Assembly: GCA_947502645.1 (NCBI GenBank)
Contig: CANNAD010000001.1
Span: forward strand, 1,240,001 to 1,304,000
DNA from: an uncultured Micrococcaceae bacterium
GTDB taxonomy: Bacteria; Actinomycetota; Actinomycetes; Actinomycetales; Micrococcaceae
Reading direction: 5' to 3'
DNA: 64,000 nucleotides
Positions 8,363 to 17,900 of the stretch are shown piece by piece. Under the pieces are notes generated by a model. That model was not told the origin of the DNA. It saw only the letters and a program-made list of their open reading frames with translations, and did not search any database. Numbering within the stretch: the first letter of the stretch is position 1; each line of letters starts with the position of its first letter. The translations under genes were made by a program, and so were the position numbers.

Positions 8363-9387
8363 CTGATGGTGCGGTCGCGTTGCTCCAGAGCCGGCGCACC
8401 ATAGGGATACTCGGTCTGTGCGGGCGCGCTGATCGTGGTCAAGCGCTCCACCTGATCCGGCGAGAGCACCAGGCTATCCGCGCCCAGATTCGCCTCAAGC
8501 TGATCCACGCGGCGAGCCCCCAGAATCACAGAAGTCACGGCACGCTGCTGGGCAACCCAGGCAAGCGCCACCTGAGACACAGAAGCGCCCAACTTATCCG
8601 CGACAGCTCTAAGTTCGTCCAGTACCTGCCAGGTTCTCGCATCATTATTGCGGGCCTGCCACGATGACTGCCCCGCCGCAGACCGACCCGCGAACCGCGA
8701 ATCCCCGGCGGGTTCGGCGTCGCGCGTGTATTTCCCGGTGAGCCAGCCACCTGCCAACGGCGACCACGGCAGCAGCCCGACGCCGGCGTCGAGCGCGGCC
8801 GGAACAATTTCGCTCTCCGTTTCCCGAACCAACAAGCTGTACTGCGGTTGCAGCGTGACCGGAGCCGGCCACCCGTTGAGCCGACACTCATAGACGGCCT
8901 TCGTCAGCTGCCAACCGGTGAAATTCGAAAACCCGTAGTAGGAAATCTTGCCCTGCGCGACGGCGTCGGCCAGAAAAGCGAGCGTCTCCGTCAACGGCGT
9001 GAGCGGGTCCCAGGAATGGCACTGATACAGGTCTATGTGCTCCACGCCAAGGCGGCGGAGTGACTCATTCAGGGAACGTTGCATGAAGCGGCGGGACAGG
9101 CCCAAGCTGTTCACATCCGACCGGGCGCCAGTGCCGAACCTCGCCTTGGTGGCAATGACGATTTCCTCGGCAAGCCCAGGGCGGGCCGCGAGCCAACGGC
9201 CGATGATCTCCTCAGACGTGCCCGTGTTGTAGATGTCTGCGGTGTCGATGAAGTTGCCGCCAGCCTCCACATAGGCATCCATCATGGCGAACGAGGTTTC
9301 CTCATCCGCATCGCCGCCAAAAGTCATGGTGCCGAGGGCATACCGTGAAACAGCCGTGCCGCTGCGGCCAAGAAGACGCATTTCCAT
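8359..9387 (-). CDS. Aldo/keto reductase
   Basis: This soluble NADPH-dependent oxidoreductase has a TIM-barrel fold and 342 residues. The catalytic tetrad is visible: Asp and Tyr in FIDTADIYNTG, Lys in VIATKARFG and His in YQCHSWDP. It also has the C-terminal NADP-binding stretch SVILGARRVDQLEANL. The substrate is unknown; the sequence resembles the group of bacterial AKRs related to YajO and voltage-gated-channel beta subunits. The ATG chosen has GGAGG five bases upstream; a GTG four codons earlier is possible. Its 3' end overlaps the convergent helicase gene by three bases. Confidence 0.9.
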   Translation of the reverse strand: MEMRLLGRSGTAVSRYALGTMTFGGDADEETSFAMMDAYVEAGGNFIDTADIYNTGTSEEIIGRWLAARPGLAEEIVIATKARFGTGARSDVNSLGLSRRFMQRSLNESLRRLGVEHIDLYQCHSWDPLTPLTETLAFLADAVAQGKISYYGFSNFTGWQLTKAVYECRLNGWPAPVTLQPQYSLLVRETESEIVPAALDAGVGLLPWSPLAGGWLTGKYTRDAEPAGDSRFAGRSAAGQSSWQARNNDARTWQVLDELRAVADKLGASVSQVALAWVAQQRAVTSVILGARRVDQLEANLGADSLVLSPDQVERLTTISAPAQTEYPYGAPALEQRDRTIS

Positions 9388-9496
9388 GTCTGCCTCCACT
9401 GCTTGTCGGGAAAATCCAGCCTAAACCCTCAGGCGAGTGCTCGTCGGTCGAATTCGGGGTTCAGTACTCGCTGCACTGCATCCGAATTAGACTGGC

Positions 9497-10081
9497 ATGG
9501 TGGACACTCTCATTGGAATTTTTGTTGGTATCTCGGTTGCTGCCCTACTTCTAGTGGTGCTGGTTCTTTTTGGGATCCGGATGCGGCGAAGGCTGATGGC
9601 CGCCGGCGAGAACATCACGGTAGAGACCGCACGCGCAGCAGCTCAGGGTTTGGACGAAGAGTCGCATCGCAGTATCTACGCCAGTCTTGCCCAAGGGAAT
9701 CAGGTTCAGGCCGTAGCCCGCTACCGGCAGGCCAAAAAGTCTGGCCCCATCGAGGGCGTGCGTGCGGTTGCTGCCCTTGAACGATTCCCGCAGGAATTTC
9801 AGGGAACGCACAACGCGAGCCCTGCGTCGCCGTCGTCGGACCCGCGCGTTCGTCCCAAAATCAGCAGCGCCAGTGCGCAGACCACCGAGGGGCCTGAGGG
9901 GGAGAACGACATCCTGGATATGGACAAGTTGCCCAGCCAGGTACGTGACCAGCTCGACGCCGCAGTACGCGACGGCGACGTGCGATCGGCGGCACACATA
10001 CTCAGCCAGCAGTTCGCCCTCACAGAATCAGCGGCGGACACCATTGCGCGCGCCGTCGTCGAGGACCGCGGAAACCACTAG
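9497..10081 (+). CDS. Membrane-anchored protein with L7/L12-like helical segments
   Basis: This 194-residue protein has an N-terminal membrane helix at about residues 5-27 followed by a basic RMRRR stop-transfer, so the rest is probably cytoplasmic. Two segments share a pattern: GNQVQAVARYRQAKKSGPIEG and VRDQLDAAVRDGDVRSAAHI. The first is reminiscent of the ribosomal L7/L12 C-terminal helix-turn-helix (AVKLYRE...GLGLKEA) found in some membrane-anchored actinobacterial proteins. A Ser/Pro-rich linker lies between them. Its function is unknown. The neighbouring gene diverges, giving no operon clue. Confidence 0.72.
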   Translation: MVDTLIGIFVGISVAALLLVVLVLFGIRMRRRLMAAGENITVETARAAAQGLDEESHRSIYASLAQGNQVQAVARYRQAKKSGPIEGVRAVAALERFPQEFQGTHNASPASPSSDPRVRPKISSASAQTTEGPEGENDILDMDKLPSQVRDQLDAAVRDGDVRSAAHILSQQFALTESAADTIARAVVEDRGNH

Positions 10082-10125
10082 CCCTCCCGCCTCCCGCTCC
10101 GGCGCCCTCCGAGCGCCCTTCGGCC

Positions 10126-10170
10126 CCCGCTCCACTCCGGCCGCCCGCTCCACTCCGGCCGCGCTCCACT
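10126..10170. repeat. 18-bp tandem repeat, 2.5 copies
   Basis: The unit CCCGCTCCACTCCGGCCG occurs twice in direct succession and is followed by a partial copy (CGCTCCACT). It lies 45 bp after the stop of the preceding gene and runs directly into a nested palindrome. It is probably a slippage product in intergenic DNA. Confidence 0.85.
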
Positions 10171-10244
10171 CGCCGAAGTCACCCTTTAGCGCCGAAGTCA
10201 CCCCTTACAAGGGGTGATCTCGAGGGTAAAGGGTGACTTCGGCG
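10171..10244. repeat. Nested palindromic intergenic repeat, copy 1
   Basis: Perfect 18-bp outer arms, CGCCGAAGTCACCCTTTA and its reverse complement, enclose a perfect 9-bp inner palindrome, TCACCCCTT-AC-AAGGGGTGA. The same architecture recurs near 31.4 kb and, degraded, near 60.8 kb. All copies sit where transcription units converge. This is a REP-like family whose function is unproven. Confidence 0.9.
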
Positions 10245-10320
10245 AAAAGAGGGGCCGGGGAGGGCCGGACGCGGCCCGCACGAGCGCCAGGTCCGCACGA
10301 GCGCCAGGCCCGCAGACACG

Positions 10321-10358
10321 AAAGAGCCCCGCCGACCAACAGGGCAGCGGGGCTCTTT
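10321..10358 (-). terminator. Rho-independent terminator of tRNA-Ser(GCT)
   Basis: AAAGAGCCCCGC pairs perfectly with GCGGGGCTCTTT and, read on the minus strand, lies eight bases after the tRNA 3' end. Flanking A/T runs give it the form of a bidirectional intrinsic terminator. Confidence 0.85.
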
Positions 10359-10365
10359 CTTCGCG

Positions 10366-10450
10366 CGGAGACGGGGGGATTTGAACCCCCGGTGGGTTGC
10401 CCCACACTTCATTAGCAGTGAAGCCCATTCGGCCGCTCTGGCACGTCTCC
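10366..10450 (-). tRNA. tRNA-Ser(GCT)
   Basis: An 85-nt class II tRNA reads on the minus strand. GGAGACG pairs with CGTCTCC and the discriminator is G. The anticodon stem CTTCA/TGAAG holds the loop CTGCTAA, giving anticodon GCT. A long variable arm (GTGTGGGGCAACCCAC) is present, as expected for serine, and the T-loop is TTCAAAT. Confidence 0.97.
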
Positions 10451-10531
10451 TTGCTCACCAGGCGCTGGGAATGCCAGCAACTAGCTGCTCAAGACTATCT
10501 GAGGAGCCCGCCGAAGATCAAAACGTGTGCC

Positions 10532-12604
10532 TTACGCGCCGGGTGTGAGGCATTTCCACAGGAATTCGTGGGACATAGCGTGCATCCGGGCGGCCTGACG
10601 ATTGTCTGATGCTCCGGCATGACCTCCCTCGAGGGCTTCATGGAACCAGACGTTCTCTACACCCAGTCGTTTCATCCGAGCGGCCATCTTGCGTGCTTGT
10701 ACCGGCCCTACCCGGTCGTCGCTCGTTGCCGTCCAGATCAGCGATGCGGGATAGTCGGTTCCTTCTTTCAGCAAGTGGTACGGGCTGAACGTTTTCACGT
10801 ACTCCCACTCCTCGGGTTTGTCCGGATCTCCGTACTCGGCAATCCAGGAGTATCCGGCCGAGAGCTTCGAGTACCGCTGCATGTCCAGTAGCGGAACGCC
10901 GCAGGAAACGGCGCCGAACAGGTGCGGGTAAGTGGTGATCATGTTGCCGGTGAGAAGGCCGCCGTTGGATCGTCCAGTGCAGCCGAGCCGTTCGCGTCGG
11001 GTCACGCCGCGGTCCACCAGATCCATGGCGATCGCCGCGAAGTCCTCGTATGCCCGGTGCCGTTTCTCGTGCAGGGCCGCCCGGTGCCAGGACGGTCCGT
11101 ACTCGCCTCCGCCGCGAATATTCGCGAGGACAAATACGCCGTGGCGGGTGACGCCGTCGTCATCCGTGAAGGACCGCTCCAGCCAGCCCCTCCCGACGAC
11201 GCCGCTGTAGGTCGGCGTCAAAGCCTGCTGGAACCCGCCATAACCCGAGAGCAACGTGGGGTTGCCGCCGTCGTGCTTCATGCCCTTGGGCGCCACCTGG
11301 AAGTACGGGACCTTCGTCCCGTCCGCTGAGGTGGCGAAGTGCTGGCTGACTTCGTAGAGGCTTTCGTCGAAGTACGACGGCGACGCCTTGACCTCGGCGG
11401 GAGGCGTACCGATAGTGCCGCGGCTGAGGGTGGACGGAGTGAGGAATCCGGTGGCTATGAGCCAGTAGTCGTTGCCGGCTTCGGCGTCCTCGTCGTCCAC
11501 CGCGTAGGCGTCCACGGAGTGTAGGGGCGGGCAGGCCTCGAGCTGGGAAGCGCTCCAGTTATCGGCTGGGTCGAGAACCTGAATGTCAGAGGCGACGTCG
11601 CGCAGAAGGTTCATGAGCAGGTAGTCGCGGGTCCAGCTCCAGGACTGCAGCGAGGTGTGATCGTCGGGCTCAAAAACCACGCGCAAGGCGCGGTCACCGG
11701 CCACGAATGCGTCGACATCCGCGACGAGGAGTGAGCCTGGAAGGTACGTCACGCCGTCGTGCTCCCACGGCTGGTGCGGGCTGAATGTTGCCCATTGGCG
11801 GTGTACATCGACGGTGACATGGGTGGGTACGTCAACGGGCTGCCACTCGTTGTCGACGCGCAAGTAGGTGATGCGGTTGTAGAAGTCGATGATGTCCACG
11901 GCGAGATCCCGTTCGAACCCCGGCGTCAGGTCGCGGGCGGCCACGGCCATCATGTGGTCCTCGGAAATCTCGAAGAACGGTTCGGCATCCTCCAGCCGCT
12001 GGCCGCGTCGGAGAATGCGCGAGAAGCGCGGGTAGGAGGACGACGTCATCGAGCCGGGCCCAAAATCTGTGCCCACGTACAACGTGTCCGGTCCGGCCCA
12101 GCTGATCCGGCTCTTCGCCGTGGGAATGTCGAAACCGCCGTCAACGAACCGACCTTCAACGACGTCGTACTCCCGGCACCGGTCCGCGTCCCCGCCGTCG
12201 GGAGACAGACTGATCAGGGCGCGGCGGTGCGGCTCGCCGTCGTCCGGGCGCAGGAATGATGCACCTGCCCAGACCCACTCCGTGCCTTCTTCTCGGGCCA
12301 GTTGGTCGACGTCGAGAAGGACTTCCCACTCCGGGTTCTGCGTGCAGTAGCTGTCCCAGGTGGTCCGCCGCCACACGCCCCTGGGGTGTTCGGCGTCGCG
12401 CCAGAAGTTGTAGTAGTGGCTGCCGCGCTTGGCGGCCATGGGAATGCGGTCCGTGGAGTCCAGCACCTCGAGCACACGGGCTTCACGTTCCTCGAATGCG
12501 GGGGAGAGGAGCATGTCCTCGGTGATGCTGTTTTCCTGCCGCACCCACTCCAGCTGGCGCTCGCCGTAGATGTCCTCAAGCCACTGAAACTCGTCATTAT
12601 CCAT
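10532..12604 (-). CDS. Prolyl oligopeptidase family serine peptidase (S9A)
   Basis: This is probably a cytosolic endopeptidase cleaving short peptides after proline. It has 690 residues, the usual length for family S9A. The N-terminal 400 or so residues fit the beta-propeller that filters substrates by size (FWRDAEHPRGVWRRT is a typical early motif). The C-terminal alpha/beta-hydrolase domain carries the nucleophile in GRSNGG, the acid in SDDRVGP and the histidine in EGGHAG. No signal peptide is seen. It is divergent from the FAD-binding gene, with 76 bp between the two starts. Confidence 0.93.
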   Translation of the reverse strand: MDNDEFQWLEDIYGERQLEWVRQENSITEDMLLSPAFEEREARVLEVLDSTDRIPMAAKRGSHYYNFWRDAEHPRGVWRRTTWDSYCTQNPEWEVLLDVDQLAREEGTEWVWAGASFLRPDDGEPHRRALISLSPDGGDADRCREYDVVEGRFVDGGFDIPTAKSRISWAGPDTLYVGTDFGPGSMTSSSYPRFSRILRRGQRLEDAEPFFEISEDHMMAVAARDLTPGFERDLAVDIIDFYNRITYLRVDNEWQPVDVPTHVTVDVHRQWATFSPHQPWEHDGVTYLPGSLLVADVDAFVAGDRALRVVFEPDDHTSLQSWSWTRDYLLMNLLRDVASDIQVLDPADNWSASQLEACPPLHSVDAYAVDDEDAEAGNDYWLIATGFLTPSTLSRGTIGTPPAEVKASPSYFDESLYEVSQHFATSADGTKVPYFQVAPKGMKHDGGNPTLLSGYGGFQQALTPTYSGVVGRGWLERSFTDDDGVTRHGVFVLANIRGGGEYGPSWHRAALHEKRHRAYEDFAAIAMDLVDRGVTRRERLGCTGRSNGGLLTGNMITTYPHLFGAVSCGVPLLDMQRYSKLSAGYSWIAEYGDPDKPEEWEYVKTFSPYHLLKEGTDYPASLIWTATSDDRVGPVQARKMAARMKRLGVENVWFHEALEGGHAGASDNRQAARMHAMSHEFLWKCLTPGA

Positions 12605-12680
12605 GTGGTTATCCTAGGCAATGAGCGTGATGAAATTCACGCGGATCAGTGGTGAGTCCGCGAGCCTATACCCTAGATGG

Positions 12681-14942
12681 ATGGATCGGAGGCGGATTTT
12701 ACAGGTGGCGTTGGTGGGCGGTGGGCCTCGTGGCACGTCGGTACTGGAACGCCTGATGACCCTCTGGAACACTCTGCCGGATGCGGAACGCCCGTCTCTG
12801 ACGGTCCACGTCATTGACCCCTACAAGCCCGGATCCGGCCACGTATGGCGCGCTGATCAGTCCCGCTTCTTCCTCATGAATACGCCGGCCCTGTTTCCCA
12901 CTGTTGTGCCTGTCGGGAGCACCTTGGGCCAGCTTGAGCCTGGTCCTCTTCGGGTGTCCTTTGATGACTGGCGAAAGCTCATGGCCGAGGCGCCGGCAGA
13001 TTCCCTGTCCGACGGCGACCGCAACGAGCTCGCCAGCCTCACCCCAAGCGTGTTCCCCAGCAGGGCACTATACGGCCGGTACCTGGAATGGGTGTACCAA
13101 CAACTGAGCGATCGCTGCGGCGACGGTTTTACGGTGGAACACCATGCCGCCGAGGCGCGCCGGGTGGAACCATTCGGGCCCGGATACAGGGTCCACCTTT
13201 CCGACGGCGAGACTGTGGATGTTGACGACGCCGTTCTGGCAGTCGGTCATCTACCGGCCAGGCTCAGCCCTGAGCAGGAGAAACTGCGCGACGGCGCCGC
13301 CCGCGCGGGATTGCAGTACTGGCCGCCGAACGTTCCGGCCGACGTCGACTGGAAGCGCTTGCCCGCACGCAAGAAGGTTCTGGTGCGCGGTCTGGGGTTG
13401 AACTTCTTCGACATCATGGTCCAGCTGACGGAGGGCCGCGGTGGTCGTTTTGTCGCTTCGGGAGAGCCTGCTGGGCGCGCTTTGAGGTATGAGCCCTCGG
13501 GCAATGAGCCGGTGCTGATTGCAGCCTCGCGGCGCGGGACGCCGTACCGGGCCAAAGCGGATCTTGACAGTTACATTCCGCGTAGCGTCAGCCTCCGGTA
13601 CTGCACCTTCGAGCGTGCCGGCCAGTTCATGGAGAACGGCATCAACCCGGGCTTCGACCGCGATATCTGGCCCCTTCTGCACCGGGATGCGTTGTGGGCG
13701 TATTACAGCACGCTGGCCCGTGTGCGGCAGCTGCCGGACGGGTTCCTGCCGTCTCTCGAGAGGGCGCTCGACGTCGTGGAGGTGTCCTGGCAGCGTCATG
13801 TGGAAGACGTGCTCGAACAGTATGTTGCCGTGGGCGATCGCTTGGACCTTGAATCACTGGCGTACCCGTTCAGCGGCAGGAACTTCGGCTCTCCGCAGGA
13901 GTTCAACGACGCCGTCCTCGCGTATCTGGAGGACGACGCCGCCGGATCGGCCGCGGGCGAGGATGATCCGCTGAAGATGGCGGTTGGTGCGATGAACGCC
14001 GGCCGGTCGGTCATCAAGGCAATCGTGGCCGACGGCGGCCTGACGGAGGCGTCCTGGCTCGCCGAATTGCGGGGCTGGTTTGAACCCCTCGTTGAGGGCG
14101 TGGCCAGCGGGCCTCCTGCTCTGCGGATTGAGCAGCTCGCAGCTCTGGTTCGTGCCGGCGTCGTCCATTTTGTTGGTCCTGCGCCACGCTTTGAGGTGGA
14201 CGCGGACGAAGAGCAGTTTGTTGCGGAATCGCCGTGGGTTGCCGGCAGCCAGCATTCCGCGCAGTACCTGGTGGACGCGATGATGCCCGCGAACCGGGTG
14301 GAGCAGAACATTTCGGAGTTGTTGAGGCATCTGCACGAGGACGGGCTGGCGCGTCCGAGGATCATGATGTCCGGTGTTGACGGCGTCCCTGTTGTTACTC
14401 CTGGCCTCGATGTGACGCCGCCACCCTACCGTCCTATCAAGGTGACGGGGGAGCCGGCCAGGCACCTGTACGTGATCGGCCTCCAGCTTTCATCGGCCCA
14501 GTGGGGTACCGCGATCGCGGCTGAAGCCGGTGCGCCGGCCGATGCCGGGTCCCGGACTCTGCGGGACGCTGACGACATCGCTGCGGCCATCCTAGATTTA
14601 AACTCCGCGAGGTTGCTAGCTCTGCAGCCTGAGGCAGATCTTGTACTCCACCAGATCGATGGCGTACCGAACCCAGCCCCAGAAATCCCACCAGGCTGTG
14701 GGCCGCTGCGGCTGCACACATTCGACGACGTCGCCCGCTTCCACGCTGACCGGCAGCGTGACGGTTGTGTCGGTGGGTTCGGCAACCAGCACGATCGCGC
14801 CGCTACCGCTGACGTTCTCCGGCACCGTAACGCTCACTGTCGCGGCCCCCTCGCTGACGGGGACAGTGCCGAGGGACGTTGCCGCACCGGCGTCGTCAAC
14901 AAAGCTCACTGCCAACTCCGTGTTAGCAGGACTGCCGAGTGA
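12681..14942 (+). CDS. FAD/NAD(P)-binding protein with extended C-terminus
   Basis: This is a putative flavoprotein of the NAD_binding_9 type. A dinucleotide-binding loop ALVGGGPRGTSVLERL lies near the start. Later segments (FFLMNTPALFPT, DDAVLAVGHLPARLS, VRGLGLNFFDIMVQL) are typical of this family, whose members are usually about 600-650 residues. The frame here runs to 753. The last 110 or so codons lie antisense to the convergent nuclease gene and look like a shadow frame (rich in Arg, His, Cys and Gly). The natural end is probably near 14,600, where both other frames stop, so a stop may have been lost. The ATG follows a TATACC -10-like hexamer and may be leaderless. The substrate is unknown. 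Confidence 0.8.
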   Translation: MDRRRILQVALVGGGPRGTSVLERLMTLWNTLPDAERPSLTVHVIDPYKPGSGHVWRADQSRFFLMNTPALFPTVVPVGSTLGQLEPGPLRVSFDDWRKLMAEAPADSLSDGDRNELASLTPSVFPSRALYGRYLEWVYQQLSDRCGDGFTVEHHAAEARRVEPFGPGYRVHLSDGETVDVDDAVLAVGHLPARLSPEQEKLRDGAARAGLQYWPPNVPADVDWKRLPARKKVLVRGLGLNFFDIMVQLTEGRGGRFVASGEPAGRALRYEPSGNEPVLIAASRRGTPYRAKADLDSYIPRSVSLRYCTFERAGQFMENGINPGFDRDIWPLLHRDALWAYYSTLARVRQLPDGFLPSLERALDVVEVSWQRHVEDVLEQYVAVGDRLDLESLAYPFSGRNFGSPQEFNDAVLAYLEDDAAGSAAGEDDPLKMAVGAMNAGRSVIKAIVADGGLTEASWLAELRGWFEPLVEGVASGPPALRIEQLAALVRAGVVHFVGPAPRFEVDADEEQFVAESPWVAGSQHSAQYLVDAMMPANRVEQNISELLRHLHEDGLARPRIMMSGVDGVPVVTPGLDVTPPPYRPIKVTGEPARHLYVIGLQLSSAQWGTAIAAEAGAPADAGSRTLRDADDIAAAILDLNSARLLALQPEADLVLHQIDGVPNPAPEIPPGCGPLRLHTFDDVARFHADRQRDGCVGGFGNQHDRAATADVLRHRNAHCRGPLADGDSAEGRCRTGVVNKAHCQLRVSRTAE

Positions 14943-17900
14943 GGTCAGGTTCAGCTGCGCGACCTCGAAGCTCACATCCTGGCCCGCGGACACCGTTGAC
15001 GGTGCATTTTTGACGATCACACCCTGACGGGCGAAATCAGGAGAGAGCGGGCTGTTGGTCTCGATGTAGGAGATCCAGGCCTCCCGGTCCACCAGACCTG
15101 AATCGCGTGTATCCGTACCCTCGGTGAAGACAGAGAAGTTGTCGCCGCCCTGGGCGAGGAAACTGAAGGTCCCCACCCGGTAGCCGCGGTCCGCTTCGAG
15201 TGGTTCACCGTTGATGACCACGGACTGGATGCGTTCTCCCGCGGGGAGATCCGGGTTGTACGAGTACGTGACGTTGTCGGAGAGGCCCAGAGCCAGGAAG
15301 GCACGTGAGCTACCCTCTGGCTGCCACTGCTGCTCCAGCATGGTCTTGATCTGCGTGCCCGTCAGCGTGGTGGTCCACAGGTTGTTCAGGAACGGCAGCA
15401 CCGCGTTCGCTTCCGCGTACGTGATGGTTCCGTCTTCGCCGTAGTACAGCTCATTGCGCAGCCCACCGGGATTGACGACGCCGATTTCCGCGCCGCCGCG
15501 TTCCGCTGAGCCAAGGGAGGCCAGCAGAGAATCCGCAACGAGGTTGCCCAGCGTCGACTCGGAGGTGCGATCATCGCGCTCGCCGTTGACGAAGGCCGTG
15601 GTGATGTCCGCGGTCACGGAACCCACCTTCTGGTTGCCGATTTCGGCGGCCTTGGCCAGCGCTGCGTCCACAATGGTTTTCACTTCAGCCACGGCCGGGT
15701 ATCGCTTGACCAGGGTTGCGGCGTCTGTGGTGGTGCGGGCAACGTTCTCCGCGGTGTAGGACTCCACCTCATCCGTGGCCTCGTTGTACTGCAGCGTGAT
15801 CTGTCCGATGTGCTCGCCGTAGGATCCGGTCTGCACGATGGGACGGGTCTGGCCGTCTGTGCCCGCGATTGGCGCATCCCATGCGTAGATTTGGTGCGTG
15901 TGCCCGGTGTAGATGGCATCAACCAGCGGCGTCGTGTTGTTGACGATCTCGGCGAAAGCCCCGCCCTGTGCCACCTTGTCCTCGATGGTGGTGGCGTCAG
16001 CCACCCCGGAGGCACCTTCGTGGTACTCGGCGATGATGACATCGGCCGCACCGGACGCATCCAGTTCCTGGGCAACCCGGTTCACAGCCTCGACGGGATC
16101 TCCGAACTCCAGGTCCGCGATGCCGTCAGGGCTGACCAAGGTGGGAGTCTGTTCGGTGACGACCCCGATAACTGCCACGTCAACGCCTGCAACGTCCAGG
16201 AGCTCGTATTCGGGAAGAACCGGATCCGTGGTGCCCTTCGCATAAACGTTCGCGCCGAGGTAAGGGAAGTCAGCGCTGGACTGGACGCGGTCCCGCAGGT
16301 CCGCCCAACCGCCGTCGAACTCGTGGTTGCCCACCGCAGATGCCTTGAGGTTCAGGGCCTCCATGACGTCGATGGTCGGCTGGTCCTGCTGCACCGAGGA
16401 GGCGAACAGCGAGGCGCCGATGTTGTCGCCGGCGGACAGGAATAGCGACTGGCCGTCAGGGGCTTCCTCTTTGAGCATCTCGATCGTGCCCGCGAAGTTG
16501 ACCGTGTTGGAGTCGATTCTTCCGTGGAAGTCATTGATGTTCAGCAGGTTGATCTCGGTGGTTGCCGGTTCCGTGCCGGTGGCGTTGAAGCCGACAATCA
16601 CGGGATCGTGGTCGCTGGCCCGGAACACATCCGGCTCGTAGAAGTTCACCACGTTGTAGTTGTAGCGGCTGTACTCCAGGGCCACGGATTCGGCGGAGTT
16701 GATGTTCCACACGTCAGTTCCCGTGACGCCAGCATCTGCTGCAGCCGAGGCGAAGATGTGGTCGAGGGACCCCACCTGACCGGAGAATACGTAGGAGTGC
16801 TTCCCCGACTTGGCGCCCTGATTGATGTAACCAGCGGCTTCGAGAACCTTGATGGGGTCTTCCGCCGAGTACGAGTTGAAGTCGCCGGTCAGGAACACCT
16901 TGTCTGTTCCTGCGTCCGTCTTCAACTGATCGGCGAAGGCTACGAGCGCCTCAGCCTGGGCTACGCGCGCGGCGTTCCAGGCACCCTGACCGTCGCCCTG
17001 ATCAGCGTTGGGGCCGCTGTCCGGAGCGGATCCCTTGGACTTGAAGTGGTTGACGATTGCGATGAACGCCTCGGTATCCGGGGCCCCTGCCGCCTTGAAC
17101 GTCTGAGCCAGTGGCTTGCGGGCATTCGAGAACGCGGTGTTGTCATCAAGAATGACTGATTCTCCAACGGTCTCCACCGCCGCTGTCCGGTAGATGAAAG
17201 CCGTGCGGATGACGTCCTCATTCTCCAGTGCGGGGAGGTCTGCGGGGGAACGGACGTAATCCCAGGTTCCTGGAGCTGCGGCGTTCAATGCTTCCGTCAG
17301 CGTAGCGAGGGCCTCGTCGCGGTCCTTGCCGAACTTGGCGGAGTTCTCAATTTCTTCTAGCGAGACGACGTCCGCACCTAAAGCGTTGATGGCTGCGACG
17401 ATCTTGTCCTGCTGCCGCTGGAGGTTCTCTGCGTTGGCCGCGCCTCGGGCCAGGCATCCGCCACGTACCGAGATGGGGTTGCCGTCGCGGTCTGTGTAGT
17501 AGGAGCAGCCGCTGAGCTGGTCACCGGTGGTGGTGAAGTAGTTCAGCACGTTGAAGGATGCGATCTGCACGTCGCCGCCAACTGTCTGCGGTGCGGCTGG
17601 CCGCTGTGCATCGAATGATGCTGGCTGAACCGTTTCAGCGTTGTCGGCGGTGAGGTGCTTGAGCGGCTGGAACTTCCAGTTCCCGTGGCTGAAACTGAGG
17701 ACCACGTCCGTGGTGAAGGTGACCGAGCCGTTGACCCGGACATGTTCGTCGCTGGTCAGGTACGGCAGTGGCTGGTCCTGATTCGCGGCGTTGAAGAAGT
17801 TGGTGCTGGCGCCGTCGTCGAGCCCCACCTGGCGGGCTTCGTTGCTGGCTGCGACGGCCGCATTTTCTTCCGTGCCGGGAGCCGCGACGTCGGTGGGCTG

